The position numbers were made by a program, and so were the translations under genes. Source: Butyrivibrio sp. LB2008 (GTDB taxonomy: Bacteria; Bacillota; Clostridia; Lachnospirales; Lachnospiraceae). From it: a stretch of DNA of 64,000 bases. This document shows positions 7,883 to 16,241 of this stretch, one piece after another (position 1 is the first letter of the stretch; every line of letters starts with the position of its first letter). Where the stretch lies: NCBI RefSeq assembly GCF_000621565.1, contig NZ_JHXZ01000014.1:1-64000 (forward strand), given 5' to 3'. The notes below the pieces were generated by a model. The model did no database searches, was not told where the DNA came from, and worked only from the letters and a program-made list of their open reading frames with translations.

Positions 7883-9256
7883 TCAAGGAATAGCCTGCTC
7901 AAAAGTATAAGCCAATTCTTCCCATATAAGTGTTTTTCCGTTTTTAATTTCCTCTGTAAGTCCCTCTTTTTTTTCTTTTTGGGCTATCATCTGCTCCAAG
8001 TCATTTATAGTTACTAATTTGTCCTCCGGCAAACGGTTATTTTGCCTTAAATATTCGTAGATTTCACCTGATTCTTCGTATAAGGAATCATCATGTAAAA
8101 GCTGTGTATAGAAATATCCCTTAAAGCCATTTTCAAACTCATCTTCATCATTATCATCATACTCATGCGTTTCATCTATCAGAGCCCATACGGTTACAGA
8201 TGGAGTATTCTTATCATCATTGAAATAAAAATTTAGCCACCCATATGGACTATTCGGAAATTCCGTTGAGTCATAATAAATATAATGATACTTTCCATCG
8301 GCATCTAGAAATGCCTTATCAAACCCATGACTGGATGCACCCCCTGATCCGTCGCCATAAATGTATCCATATTCATTTATGCAGATTCTGCTTCTTGACC
8401 ATCCCACATCTGAATAGATTGTTTCAAGCTTGCCATCCTTTTCCTTTATAATAATGCTTTCAGTCCAGTCATCATTGCTCGGTGTTTTTATACGTATGGC
8501 CAATTCTCTGCTTCCATCGTTGCCACAATCAAGAAAAGAGTACTCTATTTTTTCAAGGGTAATCTGTACTCCAGAGTAATCGGTGTACCATTTAATGATG
8601 GTATTTACAAGTTCTTCAAGCGTAAACTCCTGTCCTTGACTCGCTCTGAAGTTAAAATCCTCTTCATAACCAAGATTTTTTTCTGTTCCTATTTTTACCT
8701 TGACTTCATTCCTAAGAAATCGCTCATATAAGCCGTCTCCTACAATCTCCGTAGGCTTCTTCGCGCTTGGTGAATCAACCAAAGAAACACTTGCCAAATA
8801 ATTTTCGAATATGTTTTTTAAATCAGTTATTGAAAAATCATCGTCTAATGACTCATTAATAGCAGTTCCTACGTCACTCCATCCGGAAAAAACATCATAC
8901 TGGTAATCGGACGTGGCTTCATACAATAAGACCTTGGTTTCAGAACCTGAAGTGCCAATAACTGCGATATCTTTTATTCCGTCATCATTAAAGTCAAAAC
9001 AATCGATATCCGAAACTTTATCCAGATATCGATATGTATTTATAGTTTCTTTGATTTCATCGTCTTTAATGATATCAATATAGGTATAATCCTTTTTCTT
9101 GCCGCGATCTGTAAAAGCGTCATTATAAACGCAAATCTGAGCATTGCCCTGATCTTTAACAAGCTCAGATTCCAGCTCGATTAATTTTTTGTCTTTTGCA
9201 CCACAACCGGTAGCAAACATAAGTAAAATAAGCGTAAGTATTATGCGTAATCTCAA
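7883..9256 (-). CDS. Array lipoprotein: module 1 + unique C-terminal domain
   Basis: A 457-aa lipoprotein (MRLRIILTLILLMFATGC). Module 1 (about 25-155) has TYIDIIKDDEIKETINTY and DFNDDGIKDIAVIG, very close to the proteins at 4407 and 13941. The remaining 300 residues form a domain not seen elsewhere in the array, with its own DCGNDGSRELAIRI loop, aromatic-rich strands and a helical tail. It starts with TTG where its paralogues have ATG; AAGGAT is placed about 8 bases upstream, so translation is probably intact but weaker. Function unknown. Confidence 0.8.
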   Translation of the reverse strand: MRLRIILTLILLMFATGCGAKDKKLIELESELVKDQGNAQICVYNDAFTDRGKKKDYTYIDIIKDDEIKETINTYRYLDKVSDIDCFDFNDDGIKDIAVIGTSGSETKVLLYEATSDYQYDVFSGWSDVGTAINESLDDDFSITDLKNIFENYLASVSLVDSPSAKKPTEIVGDGLYERFLRNEVKVKIGTEKNLGYEEDFNFRASQGQEFTLEELVNTIIKWYTDYSGVQITLEKIEYSFLDCGNDGSRELAIRIKTPSNDDWTESIIIKEKDGKLETIYSDVGWSRSRICINEYGYIYGDGSGGASSHGFDKAFLDADGKYHYIYYDSTEFPNSPYGWLNFYFNDDKNTPSVTVWALIDETHEYDDNDEDEFENGFKGYFYTQLLHDDSLYEESGEIYEYLRQNNRLPEDKLVTINDLEQMIAQKEKKEGLTEEIKNGKTLIWEELAYTFEQAIP

Positions 9257-9288
9257 CTATCTATCCTTCAATATTCATCAGTTTTCTA

Positions 9289-9432
9289 TTATTTAACTCT
9301 GGTCAGTGTAGAGTGTCCGTTTAGTTCTTCATAGGTGACATCTACTCTATATTCTCTGGATTCCTTTCCATGACATGCTGTTAAGCATAAAGATAATAAG
9401 ATGAGCGTAATGGGTATATATAGTTTTTTCAT
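9289..9432 (-). CDS. Mini-lipoprotein (47 aa)
   Basis: A 47-codon gene with MKKLYIPITLILLSLCLTAC as a complete signal peptide and lipobox. It is followed by only 27 residues, including VDVTYEELNG, ending at TAA. GGAG is placed about 8 bases before the ATG. It is between the end of the interrupted module-2 gene and the 457-aa lipoprotein. It may be a genuine short lipopeptide or the stump of a larger array member whose body was deleted. No homologous body follows in any frame that I can see. Confidence 0.6.
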   Translation of the reverse strand: MKKLYIPITLILLSLCLTACHGKESREYRVDVTYEELNGHSTLTRVK

Positions 9433-9465
9433 GTATATCTCCAATTTTTTTGTATAAATCATTTA

Positions 9466-10245
9466 CTATTCTTCCCTAAAAAGATGAAGCTGATACTTTG
9501 GTTTATTATATTTATGTTCAAGCTCATCACGCATCTCATCATACTCCTTTTCAGTTAATTCACGTTTCTGCAAAGCACTGTCATAATAGTAGTACTGTGG
9601 CCACCACTCATCATCATGATATCCAACTTAACCGGAAACCCCTTCAATAAGTTCCAAGTTTCCGGCATTGTACTTATAATACTCAATTCCCCAAGGGTCA
9701 GGAGGACAATAAAAATTAAATTCAACTACACCATCTTCATATAAGTTATAGAACTCTCTTTCTGAATAATCTAAAAATACAGAATCAACCTTGCCATCTC
9801 TAATGGTAAACATACCATCAATATCTACATCATACGAATTTTCTTCCGATCCATTAGTTCCCAAAAGTAACTCATCCACTCCGTCTCCGTCAATATCCAC
9901 TTGTATATACCCCAATTTGTCGGTTGCATCAAATGACCCGCATATAGAACTCGTAAACCATCCATACTGCTCTGCTTTATCAAAAAAAGTATCAAAATCA
10001 ACAGCCTCATATATATCCAATATTTTTTTTATATCTCCAATAAGCTCATCGTACGAATTGTAATCTGCAATACATTTTTCTGATGTATCCGATGTCTCTG
10101 AAGATTCTTCCGAAGCAGTTTCTTCAGTGGTAGCAGTACTCACTTTTTCTACACTAACATCATCAGCTACCGTTTTGATTTCTTTAGCACACGCACATAG
10201 CATGATGGAAGCAATAATTGTTGTAAATAATATCCGTTTTTCCAT
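9466..10245 (-). pseudogene. Module-2 array lipoprotein interrupted by an in-frame stop
   Basis: The lipoprotein signal MEKRILFTTIIASIMLCAC is followed by an acidic linker and module 2 (YDELIGDIKK, DIDGDGVDELLLG, FTIRDGKVD). The frame hits TAA at 9628-9630 right after LIEGVSG, then continues in the same frame for 53 more codons that still read as the conserved tail (RELTEKEYDE ... YQLHLFREE) to the TAG at 9466-9468. A single base change would restore the gene. The shortened product would be about 205 aa. The start used lies 6 codons inside a longer reading from 10263. Confidence 0.75.
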
Positions 10246-10284
10246 TATCAGATTGTTCTCCATATCAATATAACTGAATTAGTC

Positions 10285-10337
10285 ATGGTTATAGATTAAT
10301 AAGGTGCGGAATAGTAAAAACATTTTTCTTTATCATA
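10285..10337. repeat. 53-bp near-identical repeat, copy 1
   Basis: Covers the 3' end of the 507-aa gene (codons for KCFYYSAPY) and the gap behind it. It matches 13930-13982 at 52 of 53 positions, marking the junction of a duplicated two-gene block. Confidence 0.85.
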
Positions 10338-11819
10338 CTGTACACGATATTGGCAATGCGAATAATCATCAGAATCCTCTATAAAAAAACCATCTTTTGT
10401 AATCCCTGTTCCGCTGGGATATCCGTAATATGCAAAAATGTCATCTCCCTGCTTACTCATAATTATACAAGCAGGTCTGTAATTATCATTTTCCGAAACA
10501 TAAAAAACACATTCATACACATTATCCGAATTAAGATCTGCATATGTCATATCATGTATTTCCGATGGAGAATATTCTATGGCTCTTATAAAATCGCTAA
10601 AATGAATATCTTTATAAATCGACTCAGTTCCGTCCACAGATACAGCATTTACAATACCATCTTTTTCCATAATTTCTGAATAGAAATCGGGATCATTATC
10701 CGGAAAGGTATACTTCTTATTGTCTTGAGATGACACATTAGCTGAAATTTCTTCATACTTTTCTATGGGATATATATAATCAGGCGCAAATGATGTAAGA
10801 AAATATGCATCTGGAACTACATCTCTTGAAGGCATAAATTTAGTATCATAGTCTCCTGTTTCCGGATTTTCATAACCCGTACATCCTGAATACAATTCTT
10901 TCGATGTGAACTTATTATCATTTAAAGATAATAAGAAATATTCTTCCCCACCACTACATGCCCTATGTTGCATTATTCCATTGCCGCTTGGATATGCAAA
11001 GAACTCACTGTAATCCGTATCTATTTCAACAATGTTCTTAACTTTGTTATCAGTATACGTGTATACAAATACATGAGAATTTGCTTCGCAGTCTCGATAT
11101 AATACTAATAATTCAGGCGTCAAATCTTTGTCGATGTCATATATCCAATATCGCTCTAACGGAACACAATGTTCATCAACTCCGCACTCATCAATAACTT
11201 TAAGGAAATCAATATATGCTGATTTATAATCTCTATACGTAGCTTTTTCAGCACTACTTATTGCATTTTTTGCCAACATTCCCGCATAAGAATCAAGTCC
11301 CTCTGATGATATAGTCTTTAATTCATTCAGTGAAAATTCATCGCCTAATGACTCTAAAATAAAATCTCCGACATCCCACCATGGGCTATATGCTTGGCAC
11401 AGATAGTGGGAATTAACTTCATACAGAAAGACTGTAGTGTCAGAAGCTGATTTACCAATAATTGCAATGTCTTTTATCTCATCATCATTAAAGTCAAAGC
11501 AATCCATATCCGTAACGCTGTCCAAATAACAGTAGGTGTTTATGGTTTCTATGACTTCATTATCTTTGATGATATCAATAAAGGTAAATGGTGTCTTGAT
11601 ACCATAATCTATATCATAGTCATTATAAACTTGAATCTGTACAGATCCCTGCTGCGGAATAGGCTCAGATTCGATTTCTATCAACTTATTCTTGGAATCA
11701 GAATATAATTCGACTACTTTATCATCTGGTTCTGGATTTATTGGAGCTTTTTCTGCGCTTACTCCACATCCTGTAGTAAATATAAGCAAAATCATCGGAA
11801 GTATTATGCGTAATCTCAT
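10296..11819 (-). CDS. Array lipoprotein: module 1 + module 3
   Basis: A 507-aa lipoprotein (MRLRIILPMILLIFTTGC). Module 1 (about 45-175) keeps TFIDIIKDNEVIETINTY and DFNDDEIKDIAIIG. Module 3 (about 190-507) begins with YRDYKSAYIDFLKVIDE, includes IYDIDKDLTPELLVLYRD and ADLNSDNVYECVFY loops, and ends DKEKCFYYSAPY. The gene at 13941 has the same two-module plan. The start overlaps the stop of the previous gene (ATGA) and uses that gene's terminal codons as Shine-Dalgarno site. Function unknown; anchored outside the membrane. Confidence 0.8.
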   Translation of the reverse strand: MRLRIILPMILLIFTTGCGVSAEKAPINPEPDDKVVELYSDSKNKLIEIESEPIPQQGSVQIQVYNDYDIDYGIKTPFTFIDIIKDNEVIETINTYCYLDSVTDMDCFDFNDDEIKDIAIIGKSASDTTVFLYEVNSHYLCQAYSPWWDVGDFILESLGDEFSLNELKTISSEGLDSYAGMLAKNAISSAEKATYRDYKSAYIDFLKVIDECGVDEHCVPLERYWIYDIDKDLTPELLVLYRDCEANSHVFVYTYTDNKVKNIVEIDTDYSEFFAYPSGNGIMQHRACSGGEEYFLLSLNDNKFTSKELYSGCTGYENPETGDYDTKFMPSRDVVPDAYFLTSFAPDYIYPIEKYEEISANVSSQDNKKYTFPDNDPDFYSEIMEKDGIVNAVSVDGTESIYKDIHFSDFIRAIEYSPSEIHDMTYADLNSDNVYECVFYVSENDNYRPACIIMSKQGDDIFAYYGYPSGTGITKDGFFIEDSDDYSHCQYRVQYDKEKCFYYSAPY

Positions 11820-13021
11820 TGTTTTTCCTTAAAAAGATGAAATTGCAGCGTTGGTTTATTATATTTATGTTCAAGCTCATCACGCATCTCATCATACTCC
11901 TTTTCAGTTAATTCGCGTGCAATGCAATCTTTATTTTCGTAGTAGTAACAGTGTCTATTCACATCAGGGTAATCGGGTTCATCAAAAATATGCTCTATAA
12001 ATTTCAATTCTCCGTTATTGTATCTGTAAAATGATTGATCCATTGACGAGCCGCTAGCAGCCTCATTTTCTATAATTCCATTTTCACAAAGATAGTACCT
12101 GTATCTGCAGCCGCCCTTAAAAACATGTAAAAGCTTTCTGTTTCGAATAGTAAATAAATCACATATATAATCATCGCTTCGCCATATATCAGGCTTAAGA
12201 TCAGGATTACCTGTTCCTAAAAGAAGCTCATCCACTCCGTCGCCATCAATATCATATTGCAGATACCACATGTCTTCTTCCTCAAAATAATAAGATAATG
12301 ATCCTTCTGAAAGTAGTCCTAAATCCCATTTATCTGCAACGCCACAGAGCAATTCCAACGATTTTCTTTTCATACTTATCTTTAAGCTTTCTATAAGTTC
12401 ATTATACAAGCCATAATCAAGTTCAGTCCCTTCCTGTTTTTCTTCTATTTCTTTATTTTCAAGCATTTCTATGAGCTCATCAAAACTGAGTGAATCGCTA
12501 TAATCACAGGATAAGTTATTTCTTAACAACACAGACTTTAGCTTATCCATGGAAAAATCATTGCCTCGTTCCTTCTCAATAGTATTCAGAATACTCCAAT
12601 CATCAAAGATATGGTAATGATAATCAGAAGTAGCGTTACACAATAGAAATTTTGGCGCATCACCGGTGATTACGATATCTGTCTTGCCATCGCAATCAAA
12701 ATCAAAAAAGCTCATATCCGTAACACTCTTCAAAAAGATACCGGTATTTAAAGTATCTATAACCGTATCGTTTTTAATGATATCAATATAAGTATAAAGT
12801 CCTGTATAATGACCATTATCATCTTTTTCAAGTTCATTATGAACTCGAATCTGGCCATCACCTTTAACAAGTTCAGCCTCGAATGTCTGATCATATAATT
12901 TATGTTCTTTTTCTGAATCCTCATAAGGCTGTCTTGCTTCGATGTTATCTGCAGTCTTTACGGTTCCACAACTTGTGGTAAATATAAGTAAAATAAGGGA
13001 AAGTATTATGCGTAATCTCAT
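11816..13021 (-). CDS. Array lipoprotein: diverged module 1 + module 2
   Basis: A 401-aa lipoprotein (MRLRIILSLILLIFTTSC). Module 1 is the most diverged copy (LYTYIDIIKNDTVIDTLNTG, then DFDCDGKTDIVITG) and lacks about ten residues of the usual loop. Module 2 (about 205-401) has YDIDGDGVDELLLGTG, FTIRNRKLLHVF and the ending NKPTLQFHLFKEKQ. The codons for LFKEKQ contain the AAGGAA that serves the next gene, which starts within this gene's stop. Same modular plan as the 4407 gene, but with independent drift. Confidence 0.8.
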   Translation of the reverse strand: MRLRIILSLILLIFTTSCGTVKTADNIEARQPYEDSEKEHKLYDQTFEAELVKGDGQIRVHNELEKDDNGHYTGLYTYIDIIKNDTVIDTLNTGIFLKSVTDMSFFDFDCDGKTDIVITGDAPKFLLCNATSDYHYHIFDDWSILNTIEKERGNDFSMDKLKSVLLRNNLSCDYSDSLSFDELIEMLENKEIEEKQEGTELDYGLYNELIESLKISMKRKSLELLCGVADKWDLGLLSEGSLSYYFEEEDMWYLQYDIDGDGVDELLLGTGNPDLKPDIWRSDDYICDLFTIRNRKLLHVFKGGCRYRYYLCENGIIENEAASGSSMDQSFYRYNNGELKFIEHIFDEPDYPDVNRHCYYYENKDCIARELTEKEYDEMRDELEHKYNKPTLQFHLFKEKQ

Positions 13022-13086
13022 TGTTTATCCTTGGAAATCAATATATTTTTGAAGCCTGCATTTTCAGTTTAAGGAAAAAGTTTTTA

Positions 13087-13890
13087 CTATTCTTCCTTAA
13101 AAAGATGAAGTTGGAACTTTGGTTTATTATATTTATGTTCAAGCTCCTCACTTAGCTTATCATACTCTTTTTCAGTTATTTCGCGATTATTCTGTGAAAC
13201 AGTATAGGGAACGTAGGGTGCATTATCAGAATAGCAGTAATGGTCATGAAACTCATCATCAGCGAATTCGAATTCATAATGTATACCTTCCATAAATTCC
13301 AGGTTCCCGGCATTGTACTTATAATATTCAACTCCAAAGGGCATAGGAGGAAAATTAAAATAATATGCAACTACACCATCTTCACATAATTGATAGTACT
13401 CTCTGTACTCACTTTCAAATACCGGAACAATTTTACCTTCTTTAATGGTATACATATGCGTAATATCCGAATCCTCTGATTTTTCTTCTGCGCCGGTTGT
13501 TCCCAAAAGCAACTCATCTCCCCCGTCTCCGTCAATATCCTCTTGTATATATCCAAATTCGTCAGCTGCATATTCAATTGAAGTAATCATTGAATACGTA
13601 AACCAGTCCTTTAGCTCTACCCGATCAGAAAACAAATCATAATCAGGACTTTTTTCATATATATCCATTATTCTCTTTATATCTTCAATAAACTCATCGT
13701 ATGAAGTGTATTCTGATAGATTCTTTGTTGATGTGATTGATGTTTCTAATCCCTCTTCCGAAGCAACGTCTTCAATATTTGCGGTACTTCCTTCCTCTAC
13801 GCTCACATCTTCGGCTACCGTATTGTTTTCTTTAGCGCATGCACAGAGCATGAATGTAGCAATAATTATAAATAATACTTGTTTTCTCAT
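13087..13890 (-). CDS. Array lipoprotein: module 2 only
   Basis: A 267-aa lipoprotein started at MRKQVLFIIIATFMLCACAKE; a longer reading to 13968 would put 26 residues before the signal and overlap the neighbouring gene. After an acidic linker, module 2 carries YDEFIEDIKRIMD, DIDGDGGDELLLGTTG, YTIKEGKIVPVF and the ending YNKPKFQLHLFKEE. It is the intact sister of the interrupted gene at 9466-10245; the two share signal, linker and the upstream gap. It also contains an insertion around PYVPYTVSQNN before the tail. Confidence 0.8.
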   Translation of the reverse strand: MRKQVLFIIIATFMLCACAKENNTVAEDVSVEEGSTANIEDVASEEGLETSITSTKNLSEYTSYDEFIEDIKRIMDIYEKSPDYDLFSDRVELKDWFTYSMITSIEYAADEFGYIQEDIDGDGGDELLLGTTGAEEKSEDSDITHMYTIKEGKIVPVFESEYREYYQLCEDGVVAYYFNFPPMPFGVEYYKYNAGNLEFMEGIHYEFEFADDEFHDHYCYSDNAPYVPYTVSQNNREITEKEYDKLSEELEHKYNKPKFQLHLFKEE

Positions 13891-13929
13891 TATCGGATTG
13901 TTCCATATCAATACATAAATCGATAAACT

Positions 13930-13982
13930 ATGGTTATAGGTTAATAAGGTGCGGAATAGTAAAAACATTTTTCTTTATCATA
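13930..13982. repeat. 53-bp near-identical repeat, copy 2
   Basis: Second copy of 10285-10337, with one mismatch. It spans the end of the 495-aa gene (KCFYYSAPY codons) and the start of the gap before the 267-aa lipoprotein gene. Confidence 0.85.
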
Positions 13983-15428
13983 TATCACTCGTTCTCTGTC
14001 ACGGTAACTATACATATTATTAGGCTCATATATAAAAAAGCCATCTTTCGAAATACTATCTTCTTCTGAGCAGGCAAAGTACGCATAAACTTCATCTCCC
14101 TGCTTACTCAAGATTACTCTATAATGCTCAACTGCTTCGTAAGCTTCATCCCTTTTAACCAAATAAAGAACGCATTCGTATACACCATCCGAGTTAAAAT
14201 CAGCATATGTTATATCCGTTACTTCCCTATCGCATATTATGTTCTTCCTAAAATGAATATTACTGTGAACCTCTCCAGTCTCATATCCCCATCCAAGAAT
14301 AACTGCATTTACAATACCATCCTCATCCATTATTTCTGAATAGAAATTGGGATTATTATCTGGAAATGTATAACTCTTATTATCTTTTGATGGCATATGA
14401 GATGAGATTTCTTCATACTTTTCTATTGGATATACATAATCCGGCTCAAATGATGTAAGAAAATATGTAGTCGGCACTACATCTCTTGCAGGTGTAAATT
14501 CAGTATAATATTCTCCCGTTTCAGGATCATCATAAATCGTACATCCGGAATACATTACTTTAGATGTGAGATTATTGTTATTTAAAGAAAAAAGACAATA
14601 TTCTTCTCCTCCACCATGCGACCAATATTTCATTATTCCATTACCACCTGGATATGCATAAAAATCCGAGTTAACTGTATCAAACATATCAATACGTCGA
14701 ACCTTATTTTCGGCATATGTATATACCCATACATGTTTTTCATTTCCATAAATTCCGTACTCCACTAATAATTCCGGCGTTTTATCCTTGTCAATGTCGT
14801 ATATATAATAGGAATCTATTTCAGTGCCACAATTATCAAATCCATACTCATCAAGAACCTTAAGAAAATCAATATATGCCGACTTGTAATCACTATATGT
14901 AACTTCTTCAGCCGCGAGTATTGCTTTTTTCGCTGTATCCCCAGCTATTCTTCGTAAATAAGCGCCTCCTCCGATCTCCAATATACTCTTTAATGTATCC
15001 ATAGAAAAATCATCGTTTGACGCTTTTCTTATAGCTTCACCGACATCGCCCCATCCGGAAAATACATTGTAATGATAGTCCGAAGTTGATTCATACAAAA
15101 GAACTTTGAGTTCGGCTCCCGAATAGCCGATTAGAGCAATATCTTTTATTCCGTCATCATTAAAGTCAAAGCAATCAATATCCGTAACGCGGTCCAAATA
15201 GCGATATGTATTTATAGTTTCTTTGATTTCATTGTCTCTGATGATATCAATGTAGGTATACTTACTTTTCTTGCCATAAGCCTCAAAAACATCGTTATAA
15301 ACGCAAATCTGAGAAGATCCCTGATCTTTAACAAGCTCAGAATCCAGTTCGATTAATTTTTTATTTTTTGCTCCACAACCTGTGGTAAATATAAGTAAAA
15401 TAAGCGAAAGTATTATGCGTAATCTCAT
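13941..15428 (-). CDS. Array lipoprotein: module 1 + module 3
   Basis: A 495-aa lipoprotein (MRLRIILSLILLIFTTGC). Module 1 (about 25-150: TYIDIIRDNEIKETINTY, DFNDDGIKDIALIG) is nearly the same as in the 4407 and 7883 genes. Module 3 (about 170-495) parallels the 507-aa protein: YSDYKSAYIDFLKVLDE, IYDIDKDKTPELLVEYG, ADFNSDGVYECVLYL and the end DKEKCFYYSAPY. Its ATG overlaps the stop of the previous gene (ATGA). With the next gene it forms the duplicated block that recurs at 9466-11819. Confidence 0.8.
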   Translation of the reverse strand: MRLRIILSLILLIFTTGCGAKNKKLIELDSELVKDQGSSQICVYNDVFEAYGKKSKYTYIDIIRDNEIKETINTYRYLDRVTDIDCFDFNDDGIKDIALIGYSGAELKVLLYESTSDYHYNVFSGWGDVGEAIRKASNDDFSMDTLKSILEIGGGAYLRRIAGDTAKKAILAAEEVTYSDYKSAYIDFLKVLDEYGFDNCGTEIDSYYIYDIDKDKTPELLVEYGIYGNEKHVWVYTYAENKVRRIDMFDTVNSDFYAYPGGNGIMKYWSHGGGEEYCLFSLNNNNLTSKVMYSGCTIYDDPETGEYYTEFTPARDVVPTTYFLTSFEPDYVYPIEKYEEISSHMPSKDNKSYTFPDNNPNFYSEIMDEDGIVNAVILGWGYETGEVHSNIHFRKNIICDREVTDITYADFNSDGVYECVLYLVKRDEAYEAVEHYRVILSKQGDEVYAYFACSEEDSISKDGFFIYEPNNMYSYRDRERVIYDKEKCFYYSAPY

Positions 15429-16231
15429 TGTTTTTCCTTAAAAAGATGAAGCTGGAACTTTGGTTTATTATATCTATGCAATAATTCCTCATAAAACTCG
15501 CGCCCCTCTTCTTCACTTATTTCACGCTCCTGCAAAGAACTATCAATGTAATAATACTGACATCTATGCTCTTCAAAAACAGGCTCCCATTCCACACCTT
15601 CAATAAATTCCGTACCACCTGCTGAATACTTATAACACTTAAGGCTGTATGTAGAGTTTGGCATGCCAAACTCATCGAGTATTATACCATCTTCATATAA
15701 TTCAAAGTTTTCTCTGTACCCACATTCAAACACTGATTCAACCTTGCCATCTCTAATGGTAAACATACTGATAATCCCCGCCTCATACGAATTATCTTTC
15801 GGAGCATTAACTCCTAAAAGCAATTCATCTATTCCATCTCCATCAATATCCACTTGTTGATATCCAAAATTATCGCTATTATCAGTAATAGCTGGAGCTA
15901 TCGCCAAGAACCATTCATATTGAAATGCTTTATCATAAAAAAGGGATTTTTCTGTGTTATTATCAGCATTTTCATATATGTCCAATAGGTTTTTTATATC
16001 TTCAAGAAGTTCATCGTATGAATCATACTCTGAAATACATTTTTCGTGTTGCAGAGATTCTTCCGTATCATCAGTGTTTGCGACGCTCTCCTCTTCTGAT
16101 TCGTCAGTTACTTCTATTGAAATTTCAGAATATGCGCTTTTATCAATTGCGGTGTTTTCTATATCAGTTTTTACTGATCCGCAACCGGTGGTAAATATAA
16201 GCAAAACTAGCGGTATTATGCGTGGTCTCAT
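15425..16231 (-). CDS. Array lipoprotein: module 2 only (first gene of the array)
   Basis: A 268-aa lipoprotein started at MRPRIIPLVLLIFTTGC, with GAGGATAG just upstream. An acidic linker precedes module 2: YDELLEDIKNLLDIYE, DIDGDGIDELLLGVN, FTIRDGKVESVFE and the ending NKPKFQLHLFKEKQ. Its body is closest to the second half of the 4407 gene (the LYEDGIILDEFGMPNS segment), while its signal follows the MRLRII type. It is the promoter-proximal member, so the array promoter should lie between here and the ferredoxin fragment, or further upstream; I see no clear one. Confidence 0.8.
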   Translation of the reverse strand: MRPRIIPLVLLIFTTGCGSVKTDIENTAIDKSAYSEISIEVTDESEEESVANTDDTEESLQHEKCISEYDSYDELLEDIKNLLDIYENADNNTEKSLFYDKAFQYEWFLAIAPAITDNSDNFGYQQVDIDGDGIDELLLGVNAPKDNSYEAGIISMFTIRDGKVESVFECGYRENFELYEDGIILDEFGMPNSTYSLKCYKYSAGGTEFIEGVEWEPVFEEHRCQYYYIDSSLQEREISEEEGREFYEELLHRYNKPKFQLHLFKEKQ

Positions 16232-16241
16232 CTTTCTATCC

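Noticed and set aside
13371..13642. Alternative frames inside the module-2 lipoprotein gene
   Set aside because: Out-of-frame shadows of a well-supported coding sequence; no initiation signals.
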